Below, piece by piece: positions 25,591 to 31,856 of a stretch of 42,476 nt of DNA (positions within the stretch are counted from its first letter, which is position 1; each line of letters starts with the position of its first letter). The notes beneath the pieces were generated by a model that was not told the DNA's origin, did not search any database, and saw only the letters and a program-made list of their open reading frames with translations. A program made the position numbers and the translations under genes. The DNA comes from an uncultured Oscillospiraceae bacterium (GTDB taxonomy: Bacteria > Bacillota > Clostridia > Oscillospirales > Oscillospiraceae): contig CAJTYK010000016.1 of the NCBI GenBank assembly GCA_910584285.1, forward strand, positions 1-42,476. The letters are read 5' to 3'.

Positions 25591-25634
25591 ACAAGCGGTA
25601 TTGGGGGATTTGTGCCCCCCAATACGTTGCTTGT
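25591..25634. other. Candidate origin of transfer (oriT)
   Basis: A perfect 10-bp inverted repeat, GTATTGGGGG (25598-25607) with its complement (25616-25625). It sits inside a second outer repeat, ACAAGC (25591-25596) and GCTTGT (25629-25634), directly upstream of mobC. Nested inverted repeats beside a relaxosome gene are the usual form of small mobilisable-element oriTs; the nick site is not identified. Confidence 0.5.
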
Positions 25635-25754
25635 TAAGACAATACCACTCTCCCTTCGGCGTATTTGAACGGCTCCGCCGTTCTTCCCGAATGACAGCCC
25701 TGTTTCTTCTTTCGGCAGGTTTTTTTATCAGCAGTCATTCAGTTGTCAGGGCAA

Positions 25755-25882
25755 AAAAGAAGCCGGTACATCAAAACCAGCCTCAGCGGAAATTTTGTGT
25801 TCCACTGAAGCGAGTTTGATGTACCGGCCTTGTATTTTACAAGCGCCAAAAGGGATGTGCTTAATATGTGTTATTCACTTGG
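25755..25882 (-). ncRNA. Candidate small RNA or leader RNA in the island
   Basis: The predicted transcript starts about 6 bases after the -10 at 25888-25893 and ends in an intrinsic terminator. A perfect 14-bp stem (arms 25815-25828 and 25762-25775) closes a 39-base loop that has its own short stem, and CTTCTTTTTT follows on the minus strand. No ORF longer than a few codons lies inside. It could act alone or as an attenuator ahead of mobC, about 210 bases further on. Confidence 0.5.
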
Positions 25883-25887
25883 TGTAA

Positions 25888-25917
25888 AGTTTAGCATATA
25901 GAACTGATGTTTGTCAA
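25888..25917 (-). promoter_or_regulatory. Promoter of the candidate island RNA
   Basis: On the minus strand -35 TTGACA (25917-25912), an 18-base spacer and -10 TAAACT (25893-25888). Confidence 0.6.
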
Positions 25918-25958
25918 TAGCTTTTCACTGCTTTCAAAATTCCTTATGATTCCCAAAT

Positions 25959-26786
25959 TCATTTCAGGTCATTGGGGTCTGCGTTACATATAATTTGGAC
26001 AACATCTAATCTTGATCTGTCAACGGTGCAAAAGTTGCTCCACTGTTCTTCTGTCCCACCATAATATATCTTTTCAACATTGTGGAAGTAAGACCATCCT
26101 TTGAATTCTTCCAACGAAGCAGGTAGGTACACATATTCAATCCCGCAGCTATTAAAAACGTTGTTGGACATATGCCGGGTTCCATCTGGAATAATTACAC
26201 TTATTACACTGTCAAGGGCAAAGGTTCCATCAAAGGAAACGACATTCATGGGTGTTCCATCTACGCTATACGATGAATTGATACGAACTTTTTTACTGTT
26301 TCCCCTATAATCCTTAATGTATATCTCGTTTCCGTCAATGTAATATTCAAAATCATTCAATTCGGCATACGATGATGCCCAAATAGAGCTTGATTCTGTG
26401 CCAACCATTTTACTTTCACTGATTAGCACACCAGAAATAAGGATAAGCCATGCTATAGACAGTATAACTGCTCGCCACTTTTTATCAAGTTGAAATGCGT
26501 TGGTTTTCCAAAACCACACAGAAAGTGCGATAGGCCAAATAAGAAGGAGAAACAGATACCACCAGCCTGAGTGCTGAACATCACTTTCAATTCCCCAGGT
26601 ATGTCCACAATCACTGCAAAGGCCAACTGTTCTATAAGCAATTTTTCGGTGTCCATTTCTTATGCCAGCAGGGAAAATCCAGCTGCTTTTAACTCCTGTT
26701 CGCCTATAATAGCTGTTATAGGATGTTCCTACTGGCTCTCTATGAAATTTTATATTGGCTCCCCCGCATTTAGGACAAACCGCCAT
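25959..26786 (-). CDS. Zinc-ribbon membrane protein with leucine-rich-repeat-like C-terminus
   Basis: 275 residues from the ATG at 26786 (GGAGG site). The N-terminus has two paired cysteine motifs, CPKCGG (about 4-9) and CSDCGH (about 57-62), forming one split zinc ribbon. Two hydrophobic helices follow (about 75-95 and 105-125, WWYLFLLLIWPIALSVWFW and AVILSIAWLILISGVLI). The outer C-terminal part (about 140-275) carries the BspA/LRR_5-type pattern SVIIPDGTRHMSNNVFNSCGIEYVYLP and the signature tail IYYGGTEEQWSNF. I know no function for this combination. It follows the DUF2089-like gene by 45 bases, in one operon. Confidence 0.6.
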   Translation of the reverse strand: MAVCPKCGGANIKFHREPVGTSYNSYYRRTGVKSSWIFPAGIRNGHRKIAYRTVGLCSDCGHTWGIESDVQHSGWWYLFLLLIWPIALSVWFWKTNAFQLDKKWRAVILSIAWLILISGVLISESKMVGTESSSIWASSYAELNDFEYYIDGNEIYIKDYRGNSKKVRINSSYSVDGTPMNVVSFDGTFALDSVISVIIPDGTRHMSNNVFNSCGIEYVYLPASLEEFKGWSYFHNVEKIYYGGTEEQWSNFCTVDRSRLDVVQIICNADPNDLK

Positions 26787-26831
26787 TAGAAATCCTCCCC
26801 TCTCAAATATTGCCACGTTGAAATACGGAAC

Positions 26832-27569
26832 TCAACCCCGGAGTTGAAGCCAACCTCTGCCATTTATAGCGATTCCAGCCCATTCCAATATAGCTGCCAC
26901 CACAAATGAGGGGTCAAAACCGCTGCCACCTAACGCCACACCAAAGTATTCGTGTAAAATTACACCGGAAATCGTATCTAAACCACATTTTTCTGATCCA
27001 AGGGGGGCGCGGCCAGTACCTTTTTTCGCCTTTCCACCATTGTTTCTTAAAAAATCTACAACAACATCAAAGATTTCAAAAGAATGGGAAATTCCATGAA
27101 GCGCATCGCAGCCAAAGGTATTTCCATCCGTTTCTGCCCATACTTCGTACTCTTTGCCTGAATATGAGGTAACTACAGCTCTGCCACCACACTCTTTTAG
27201 CTTTCTCTTGATAATATCAGATGCTTTCATACTACTTTCGTCAACCTCCCAAGATATTGCGTCAATAATATCTCTATCTTTTGCTTTCACATGGGTATCG
27301 GTAGATAGGCCCAATACGTCCAGCACTTCATTTAACTGCTTTTTCGCCGCCGGATAAGAAAGCTGAAGTTCTTCTTGAAGCTGTTTCATATTCCCTCTAC
27401 ACTTCAAAAACAGCAATAAAAAGTCACTCTGTTGGTCTGATAAAGCAGAATATGGGTTCGTTTCAACATCAAATTGACCCCGTACTTCAATGCCGCATGA
27501 TGGGCAGGCTAAAGCAGAAATTTTCAACCTATCACCACAAGATGGACAAAGCTGGACTGGTTTTCTCAT
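26832..27569 (-). CDS. DUF2089-like zinc-ribbon/helix-turn-helix protein
   Basis: 245 residues from the ATG at 27569 (GAGAGG site; a GTG nine bases earlier is less well placed). The N-terminus holds a double zinc-ribbon pair, CPSCGD and CPSCGIEV, then LSDQQSDFLLLFLKCRGNMKQLQEELQLSYPAAKKQLNEVLDVLG, the DUF2089 helix-turn-helix (about 43-90). DUF2089 proteins are probable DNA-binding regulators. The C-terminal 150 residues (with GTGRAPLGSEK and ILHEYFGVALGGSGFDPSFVVAAILEWAGI) are not part of DUF2089 and I do not recognise them. Promoter and tandem direct repeats lie just upstream, consistent with autoregulation. Confidence 0.65.
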   Translation of the reverse strand: MRKPVQLCPSCGDRLKISALACPSCGIEVRGQFDVETNPYSALSDQQSDFLLLFLKCRGNMKQLQEELQLSYPAAKKQLNEVLDVLGLSTDTHVKAKDRDIIDAISWEVDESSMKASDIIKRKLKECGGRAVVTSYSGKEYEVWAETDGNTFGCDALHGISHSFEIFDVVVDFLRNNGGKAKKGTGRAPLGSEKCGLDTISGVILHEYFGVALGGSGFDPSFVVAAILEWAGIAINGRGWLQLRG

Positions 27570-27589
27570 ATTCTTCACCTCTCAAAATT

Positions 27590-27618
27590 AGTGTACCACA
27601 ATATCATAAAATTGTCAA
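27590..27618 (-). promoter_or_regulatory. Promoter of the DUF2089-like operon
   Basis: On the minus strand -35 TTGACA (27618-27613), a 17-base spacer and -10 TACACT (27595-27590), 20 bases before the start codon. Confidence 0.8.
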
Positions 27619-27637
27619 CAAGTAGTTAAAATATTTA

Positions 27638-27668
27638 ATACCTTGTTTAACCAAGTTTATACCTTGTT
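27638..27668. promoter_or_regulatory. Tandem direct repeats upstream of the DUF2089-like promoter
   Basis: ATACCTTGTT occurs at 27638-27647 and 27659-27668, spaced exactly 21 bases (two helical turns), with an inverted half-site AACCAAG between them. This is the form of a cooperative regulator-binding site and lies just upstream of the -35 box. Confidence 0.5.
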
Positions 27669-27693
27669 CCAATCTCATAAACAATACTAATCC

Positions 27694-27739
27694 AAAATCT
27701 GAGGGGGCACCTCCACTTGGAAGTGCCCCCTCAGATTTT
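27694..27739. terminator. Orphan perfect terminator hairpin
   Basis: A perfect 17-bp stem (AAAATCTGAGGGGGCAC at 27694-27710, arm 27723-27739) that has T-runs on both strands. The genes on either side are divergent, so it terminates nothing visible and probably remains from a lost gene. Confidence 0.7.
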
Positions 27740-27775
27740 GTTCTATTGGCCTTAATTGTAAATCAACATTGAATA

Positions 27776-27998
27776 AATGACTTCTTCAACCCGATTCAGA
27801 ATGCGGTGTATAATAAGGTTGCGGTGCTTACAGAGATATTGCGCCACCGTTATCCCTAACACTAATAGCGGTAGTACCTGGAAACAAGGCGAGATGGATG
27901 CAGACTACGCCTCCGCTTGGAGCCGGGGTGGGGCCGCGGACGAAGCAAATTGCCAGATGCTCTGCAAGACGCATAATCAGGTTAAGGGGAATCGGTAA
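27776..27998 (+). pseudogene. HNH endonuclease remnant
   Basis: The sequence reads NDFFNPIQNAVYNKVAVLTEILRHRYP and then stops (TAA at 27857-27859). In another frame it continues STWKQGEMDADYASAWSRGGAADEANCQMLCKTHNQVKGNR, ending at 27998. Together they match the C-terminal HNH domain of endonucleases that normally read ...RYP-CxxC-...WKQGEMDADH...NCQMLCKTHNRAKG. The junction has lost the CxxC zinc knuckle through a small deletion and frameshift, the DH is DY, and the N-terminal part of the gene is absent. It is therefore inactive. Confidence 0.65.
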
Positions 27999-28042
27999 CG
28001 CCGTTCCAAAAAATAAACTGACCCGAAAATTCTATCCAAAAA

Positions 28043-28085
28043 TTTACCACACAGGGTTGACAAAATTAACCTGACATGGTAAACT
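28043..28085 (+). promoter_or_regulatory. Promoter and palindromic operator of the XRE/ImmA operon
   Basis: -35 TTGACA (28057-28062), a 17-base spacer, -10 TAAACT (28080-28085). Nested inverted repeats cover it: TTTACCA (28043-28049) with TGGTAAA (28077-28083), and CAGGGTT (28052-28058) with AACCTG (28068-28073). The placement over both promoter boxes fits autorepression by the XRE protein encoded next. Confidence 0.75.
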
Positions 28086-28111
28086 ACTTATGGAAAAAGG
28101 AGGTGTGCAAT

Positions 28112-28471
28112 GTGACCAGTCTCGGAATTGCCTTGAGGAAAATTCGATTGGATAGGCAAGAACTTCTAAGGGAAATGGCCGCAAAGCTAAAAGTATCGTC
28201 TGCATTCTTATCATCTGTTGAAACAGGCAAAAAGCGACCACCTGCCAATTTTGTAGAAAAAGTCTGCGATACATACAATCTTAACAGTGCTGAGAGAGTA
28301 GAGCTCCAGCAGGCTGCAGAAATGTCTTTAGCTGAAATCAAAATAGACCTCACAGGTATGTCTTCCGCACAACATCAAGCAGCTATTTCGTTTGCCAAAG
28401 CGCTCAATAACTTAACTGATGAAGAAATCAGTCAAATAATGTTTGTCTTTAACAACAAACGCAAGAAATGA
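28112..28471 (+). CDS. XRE-family transcriptional regulator
   Basis: 119 residues from a GTG at 28112, six bases after AAAGGAGG; an upstream in-frame ATG lacks a ribosome site and overlaps the -10 box. The helix-turn-helix lies at about 5-60 (LGIALRKIRLDRQELLREMAAKLKVSSAFLSSVETGKKRP). The tail contains SAQHQAAISFAKALNNLTDEEISQIMFVF. It is probably the repressor of its own operon through the palindromes over the promoter. The gene that follows encodes an ImmA/IrrE-like metallopeptidase, the classic partner that cleaves such repressors in mobile elements. Confidence 0.85.
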   Translation: MTSLGIALRKIRLDRQELLREMAAKLKVSSAFLSSVETGKKRPPANFVEKVCDTYNLNSAERVELQQAAEMSLAEIKIDLTGMSSAQHQAAISFAKALNNLTDEEISQIMFVFNNKRKK

Positions 28472-28472
28472 G

Positions 28473-29069
28473 GTGTTGACCATATATACCTTAGCCCCGG
28501 TTAAAATTGTATCATCACGAAATCGAAATCGACTGCGGAAAGAAGCCTACATGCTACGCAAAAAATTTGAACTTGAGTACGAGAAAATGTTTCCGATAAT
28601 GGAGTTTTTAGAACTTATTATGCCACAAGTTGATCCTGAGTTTGTCGTAGTTCCTGAAGAAGATTCTAACTTGCTTGGGCGGGCAGCGGAAACGATTCCT
28701 GAGTTACATATGATTCGTGTCAAGCAATCGATCTACGATGCGGCTTGTGCTGGAAGATATTGGGCAAGACTTGTAATGGCTCACGAACTCGGGCATTATC
28801 TATGCCACGGAGCGGACAATGTTGCCTATGCCTATCCAGCCCCGGGAGAACAACTCCCACCTGATATTGACGCTGAACGTCAAGCTGATATCTTTGCCGC
28901 AGAACTCCTGGTGCCTGTCAACTTAATTGATGAGCCTTCTGACTACCTTGTTTCTAAGCACTTCGGCGTTCCTAAAGGTGTAGCTCGAACTCAGATGGGA
29001 CAAGCCAGACGTGTCCGTAAACGACATCAGTACCGAGCCCAAAGGAGAAAATCAAAAGAAAACGGCTGA
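28473..29069 (+). CDS. ImmA/IrrE-type metallopeptidase
   Basis: About 198 residues; GTG 28473 (or TTG 28476) right after the regulator stop is the likeliest start, while a TTG at 28443 has no ribosome site. The zinc motif is LVMAHELGHYLCHG (HELGH at about 109-113), followed by DAERQADIFAAELLVPVNLI (about 139-158), the third-ligand helix of the DUF955/ImmA family. In ICEBs1, ImmA cleaves the XRE repressor ImmR after SOS or quorum signals, inducing the element. The same pairing and orientation here suggest control of island genes, though targets are unknown. Confidence 0.83.
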   Translation: MLTIYTLAPVKIVSSRNRNRLRKEAYMLRKKFELEYEKMFPIMEFLELIMPQVDPEFVVVPEEDSNLLGRAAETIPELHMIRVKQSIYDAACAGRYWARLVMAHELGHYLCHGADNVAYAYPAPGEQLPPDIDAERQADIFAAELLVPVNLIDEPSDYLVSKHFGVPKGVARTQMGQARRVRKRHQYRAQRRKSKENG

Positions 29070-29185
29070 GGCTCCACCCTCAACCGTTCTCCCTCCAGGC
29101 AATCATCCTCTGCATCTTAGAGAAAATGTGTGCTGGATGCTATGTATATTGTCCATGTTCATAGTAGCACGTTTCCTTTCAAGAT

Positions 29186-29212
29186 GCAAGATGTTTTTAT
29201 ATAACATCCTGC
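29186..29212 (+). promoter_or_regulatory. Hairpin directly before the ribosome site of the 43-residue ORF
   Basis: GCAAGATGTT (29186-29195) pairs with AACATCCTGC (29203-29212), 10 bp with one wobble and a 7-base AT loop. It ends two bases before the AAAGGAG ribosome site, so it may control its accessibility or mark a processed RNA end. Confidence 0.45.
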
Positions 29213-29229
29213 AGAAAGGAGTCTTGCAT

Positions 29230-29361
29230 ATGTGGATATATTGCCCATACATCGTGAAAAATGGCGTCTATGTCTATCCTAAAAACTCGAAAGTCTTTCG
29301 CTTTTGGGTTGACGATGACAAAAAGAAATGTACTGGCAATGACCAAAAGAAAGACGCCTAA
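29230..29361 (+). CDS. 43-residue protein of unknown function
   Basis: Small ORF with a strong AAAGGAG site eight bases before the ATG, a hairpin just upstream and a good terminator 12 bases after the stop. These features make it a believable gene despite its size. The product starts MWIYCPYIVKNGVYVYPKN, then KVFRFWVDDDKKKC, and ends Lys/Asp-rich. It is not a membrane protein; the aromatic N-terminal half and charged C-terminal half suggest a small soluble or surface-binding protein. It lies between the ImmA-like gene and tnpV in the island. No family recognised. Confidence 0.6.
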   Translation: MWIYCPYIVKNGVYVYPKNSKVFRFWVDDDKKKCTGNDQKKDA

Positions 29362-29373
29362 ACTACTTAAGAG

Positions 29374-29412
29374 AGAAGTACACTGGTGCCAGCCCAGTGT
29401 ACTTCTTTTATT
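29374..29412 (+). terminator. Terminator after the 43-residue ORF
   Basis: A perfect 13-bp stem (AGAAGTACACTGG at 29374-29386, arm 29394-29406), a 7-base loop and TTTTATT on the plus strand. Confidence 0.85.
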
Positions 29413-29486
29413 GCACTTTAGCAAAATGGTATTTTTAAGAATACTAAAATGCGATAGAGACATATTTATTGATTTACATTGCTCCC

Positions 29487-29854
29487 TCAGGCAAAAATTA
29501 GTTCATTGTAGATAATTTCTTCCGCTTGGTTTCGGACACTGTTCAGCTGTCCAACCCATTCCATTTGATTGTCCGCTTTAAGCTGTTCGGTGATACCCTC
29601 CTGTTTTGCCATCTGCTCTACAAGCTGAAAAAACATATTTTTCGCTCGAGTGTCGATTTCGGACAGGTGGTCGTTCAACTTGCCAGACAGCAATAGGGCC
29701 GTATAAAGGGCCTGACGGTGCTCTTTCATATACCGTTTCCGCCGCTGTCCCCATATACCGATGGCTGGGAGTTTGGGCACAGACAGGTCTGGAAGAAAGT
29801 AATCGCCCTCTTGATGATAGGTTCCGCCTATTTGCTCAAAAGTGACTTTTCCAT
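29487..29854 (-). pseudogene. tnpV: tnpV with a one-base frameshift near its start
   Basis: The ATG at 29854 has a GGAGG site and reads MEKSL, then LSK and a stop. The next frame continues FEQIGGTYHQEGDYFLPDLSV, then PKLPAIGIWGQRRKRYMKEHRQALYTALLLSGKLNDHLSEID and a normal C-terminus (ADNQMEWVGQLNSVRNQAEEIIYNELIFA), all typical of the TnpV family of Tn4451-like elements. One T missing from the TTTT run (29838-29841 on the plus strand AAAA) restores the expected MEKSLFEQ. Unless a start further in is used, no full protein is made. The role of TnpV is not known. Confidence 0.75.
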
Positions 29855-29911
29855 GATATAGTCCTCCGATATGCTAATATTCCATACAATTCAATCACAC
29901 CCGGCTGGCTA

Positions 29912-29970
29912 CAAAAAGTGAGGGAGAGGTAACTTCCTTACGTTACCTCTCCCTCGCCGGGGGGCTGTCT
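29912..29970 (-). terminator. Terminator of the chemoreceptor gene
   Basis: A perfect 14-bp stem (GAGGGAGAGGTAAC at 29920-29933, arm 29942-29955), an 8-base loop, then CACTTTTTG on the minus strand. It shares AGCCCCCCGGC and the loop TAAGGAAGTT with the hairpin after glpK, and marks the return to core chromosome. Confidence 0.88.
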
Positions 29971-29978
29971 GTTATCTG

Positions 29979-31655
29979 TTATCGGATACCGGCGGGGATG
30001 CGGCCGCCGTTCTTCAGGCGGAACTTCTTCGTCTCGTCCTCCAGCAGGTGCACCTGCTCGAACAGTTCGGAGCTGACGGCGGCGGATTCCTCGCTGCTGG
30101 CGGAGTTGGTCTGCACCACGGAGGAGATCTGCCCGATGCCCTCGGACACCTGGGACAGGGACTCGGCCTCCTGGTGGACGGCGTCGGTGATGGAGTGGAT
30201 GGCCTTGTCGGACTGCACCACCAGCTCCAGGGCCTGCCGCAGGGACTTGGACACCTCGCCCACGATCCGGCTGCCCCGTTCGGTGGACTGGACGGAGTTC
30301 TCGATGAGATCCTTGGTGGCCTTGGCCGCCTCGTCGGACTTGGAGGCCAGGTTGCGCACCTCGTCCGCCACCACGGCGAAGCCCTTGCCCGCCGAGCCGG
30401 CCCGGGCGGCCTCCACCGCCGCGTTCAGAGCCAGGATGTTGGTTTGGAAGGCGATATCCTCAATGGTGGCGATGATCCGGCCGATCTGCTCGGAGGAGTC
30501 CGCGATGTCCGCCATGGCTTCCACCATCTCTTCCATCTGCTTGCTGCTGAGGGTGACCTGCTCGCTGGTGAGCCTGGCACTCTGCTGGGCGTTGGCGGCG
30601 GCCTCCACGTTGCGGCTGGCGCTCTTGGACAGGTCGTCCACCGTGGCGTACAGCTCCTGCACCGCGCTGGCCTGCTGCGTGGCCCCCTGGGCCAGGGCCT
30701 GGGCCCCGCTGGACAGCTGCTCGGCGTGGTTGGCCACCCGCTGCTCCGCCTGGACGATGCTGCCCATGGCGCCGGAGATGGCCACGGTGAAGCGATCCAG
30801 CGCCTCCTCAATGGGCTGGAAGTCGCCGATGTACCGGGCGGAGGTGGACACGTCGAAATTGCCCCGGGACAGCTCGGACATCACCCGGTCGATGTCCTCC
30901 ACATATTCCTCCACCTGGGCCATAGATTCCTCCAGGGTTCGGGCCAGCTGACCAAGCTCATTTTTGGAGCGATAGCCCAGATCCAGGTTGAGGTGGCCCT
31001 CCTGGAGGGGCTGAACCCGCTGGGTGATCTGCACCAGGGGCTTGATCACGTACCGCAGCACGTAGATCACCAGGCTGATCAAGGCCACCAGGGCCAGCAC
31101 CAGGCAGATCACGGTGGAAAAGTGCATAAAGGCGATGGTGCTGTTCATCGTCTCCGTGCACTCGCTGCTCAGGGCGGTGCCCCGCTCCACCACCTTGTCC
31201 AGCAGGCCCACCAGGGTGGCGAGGTTGGCCTGGATCGTCTCCTGATAATACTGCTGGGCGGTGGTGCGGCTGTTGGAATACAGCCCCAGGGCGGTGCCCG
31301 CGGAGGCGTGGAGCTCCTTGTGGAGGGGCTCAATCTGGGCGCGCAGGGCCTCGATCTGGCTGTCCGGCAGGTTCAGATCGGAGTAGAGCCACTTGCCCAG
31401 CACGCAGCTGGTGTGATCCATGCTGCCGGTGAACTCGGTGCCGGAGTACAGGGCGTTGCTCAGGTTGGCCGACCACTTGTAGTGGGCGGTCTCCGCCTGC
31501 TGCACCTGGCTGAGCATATTGGCGGCCCGGACATTCTCGTCCTGGGTGCCCTCAATGCGGAGAATGTTCATCGTAGTCATGCCGCTGAACAGGAAGATGG
31601 CCACGATGGCGCAGACGACGCGGATGCTGACGGAGCGTTTGATACTGGTACCCAT
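29979..31655 (-). CDS. Methyl-accepting chemotaxis protein with extracytoplasmic CZB-like zinc domain
   Basis: 558 residues from the ATG at 31655 (AGGAGG site). TM1 is at about 11-31 and TM2 at about 175-200. The domain between them has AHYKW (His58), HTSCVLGKWL (Cys84) and LHKELH (His112, His116), the 3His/1Cys pattern and CxLGKW motif of the chemoreceptor zinc-binding (CZB) family. A HAMP domain follows, then the signalling helices with the tip EDIAFQTNILALNAAVEAARAG at about 400-421. It should sense zinc or a zinc-linked oxidant signal outside the cell and control CheA. It implies motility. CZB domains are mostly cytoplasmic, so this location is unusual. Confidence 0.88.
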   Translation of the reverse strand: MGTSIKRSVSIRVVCAIVAIFLFSGMTTMNILRIEGTQDENVRAANMLSQVQQAETAHYKWSANLSNALYSGTEFTGSMDHTSCVLGKWLYSDLNLPDSQIEALRAQIEPLHKELHASAGTALGLYSNSRTTAQQYYQETIQANLATLVGLLDKVVERGTALSSECTETMNSTIAFMHFSTVICLVLALVALISLVIYVLRYVIKPLVQITQRVQPLQEGHLNLDLGYRSKNELGQLARTLEESMAQVEEYVEDIDRVMSELSRGNFDVSTSARYIGDFQPIEEALDRFTVAISGAMGSIVQAEQRVANHAEQLSSGAQALAQGATQQASAVQELYATVDDLSKSASRNVEAAANAQQSARLTSEQVTLSSKQMEEMVEAMADIADSSEQIGRIIATIEDIAFQTNILALNAAVEAARAGSAGKGFAVVADEVRNLASKSDEAAKATKDLIENSVQSTERGSRIVGEVSKSLRQALELVVQSDKAIHSITDAVHQEAESLSQVSEGIGQISSVVQTNSASSEESAAVSSELFEQVHLLEDETKKFRLKNGGRIPAGIR

Positions 31656-31764
31656 GGGATAGGTCCTCCTTCTCGCTTTTTTCAAGGGGCTTCGGGGGAG
31701 CGGCGCGGGGCCTATCCCCCCGCCGCGGCAGGCGCGGCAGGCTGTTGGACAAACTAACATATCT

Positions 31765-31793
31765 ATTTTAGCACAGCGCCCAGGCGTATGCAA
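31765..31793 (-). promoter_or_regulatory. Promoter of the chemoreceptor gene
   Basis: On the minus strand -35 TTGCAT (31793-31788), a 17-base spacer and -10 TAAAAT (31770-31765). Confidence 0.75.
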
Positions 31794-31827
31794 GAAGTTT
31801 GTTGGGTATTTTTGTAGGCTTCTTCCC

Positions 31828-31856
31828 TTGACGGCTGCTTCCGGCGGGCGTAAAAT
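31828..31856 (+). promoter_or_regulatory. Promoter of pyrG
   Basis: -35 TTGACG (31828-31833), a 17-base spacer and -10 TAAAAT (31851-31856), about 100 bases before the pyrG start codon. Confidence 0.75.

Larger units (their letters stand above)
25546..25958. other. Non-coding stretch with oriT-like site and RNA unit
   Basis: 413 bases without a convincing protein gene. It contains the oriT-like repeat (25591-25634), short inverted repeats around 25640-25735, the terminator and promoter of a minus-strand RNA unit (25750-25917), and about 40 bases of AT-rich sequence before the zinc-ribbon gene stop. Confidence 0.6.
23174..29854. mobile_element. Decayed Tn4451-like mobilisable island
   Basis: An AT-rich block between two core genes (glpK and a chemoreceptor gene). 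It carries marker genes of the Tn4451 family: a large serine recombinase at the left end, tnpW and mobC next to it, and tnpV at the right end, with an oriT-like hairpin. No relaxase is present, tnpV has a frameshift and an HNH gene is a remnant, so it probably cannot move by itself. TnpX-type enzymes use GA dinucleotide ends. I could not fix the exact ends; the bounds given are the outermost recognisable island sequences. Confidence 0.7.

Noticed and set aside
29060..29087. A terminator after the ImmA-like gene
   Set aside because: AACGGCTGAGG can pair with CCTCAACCGTT around the stop codon, but no T-run follows and the stem has mismatches, so it is too weak to call.
30048..31757. A plus-strand frame of 569 codons opposite the chemoreceptor gene, and similar long antisense frames at 7959-9623, 19525-21024 and 39488-41011
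   Set aside because: All mirror strongly supported genes in the same GC-rich antisense register and lack ribosome sites or recognisable domains.
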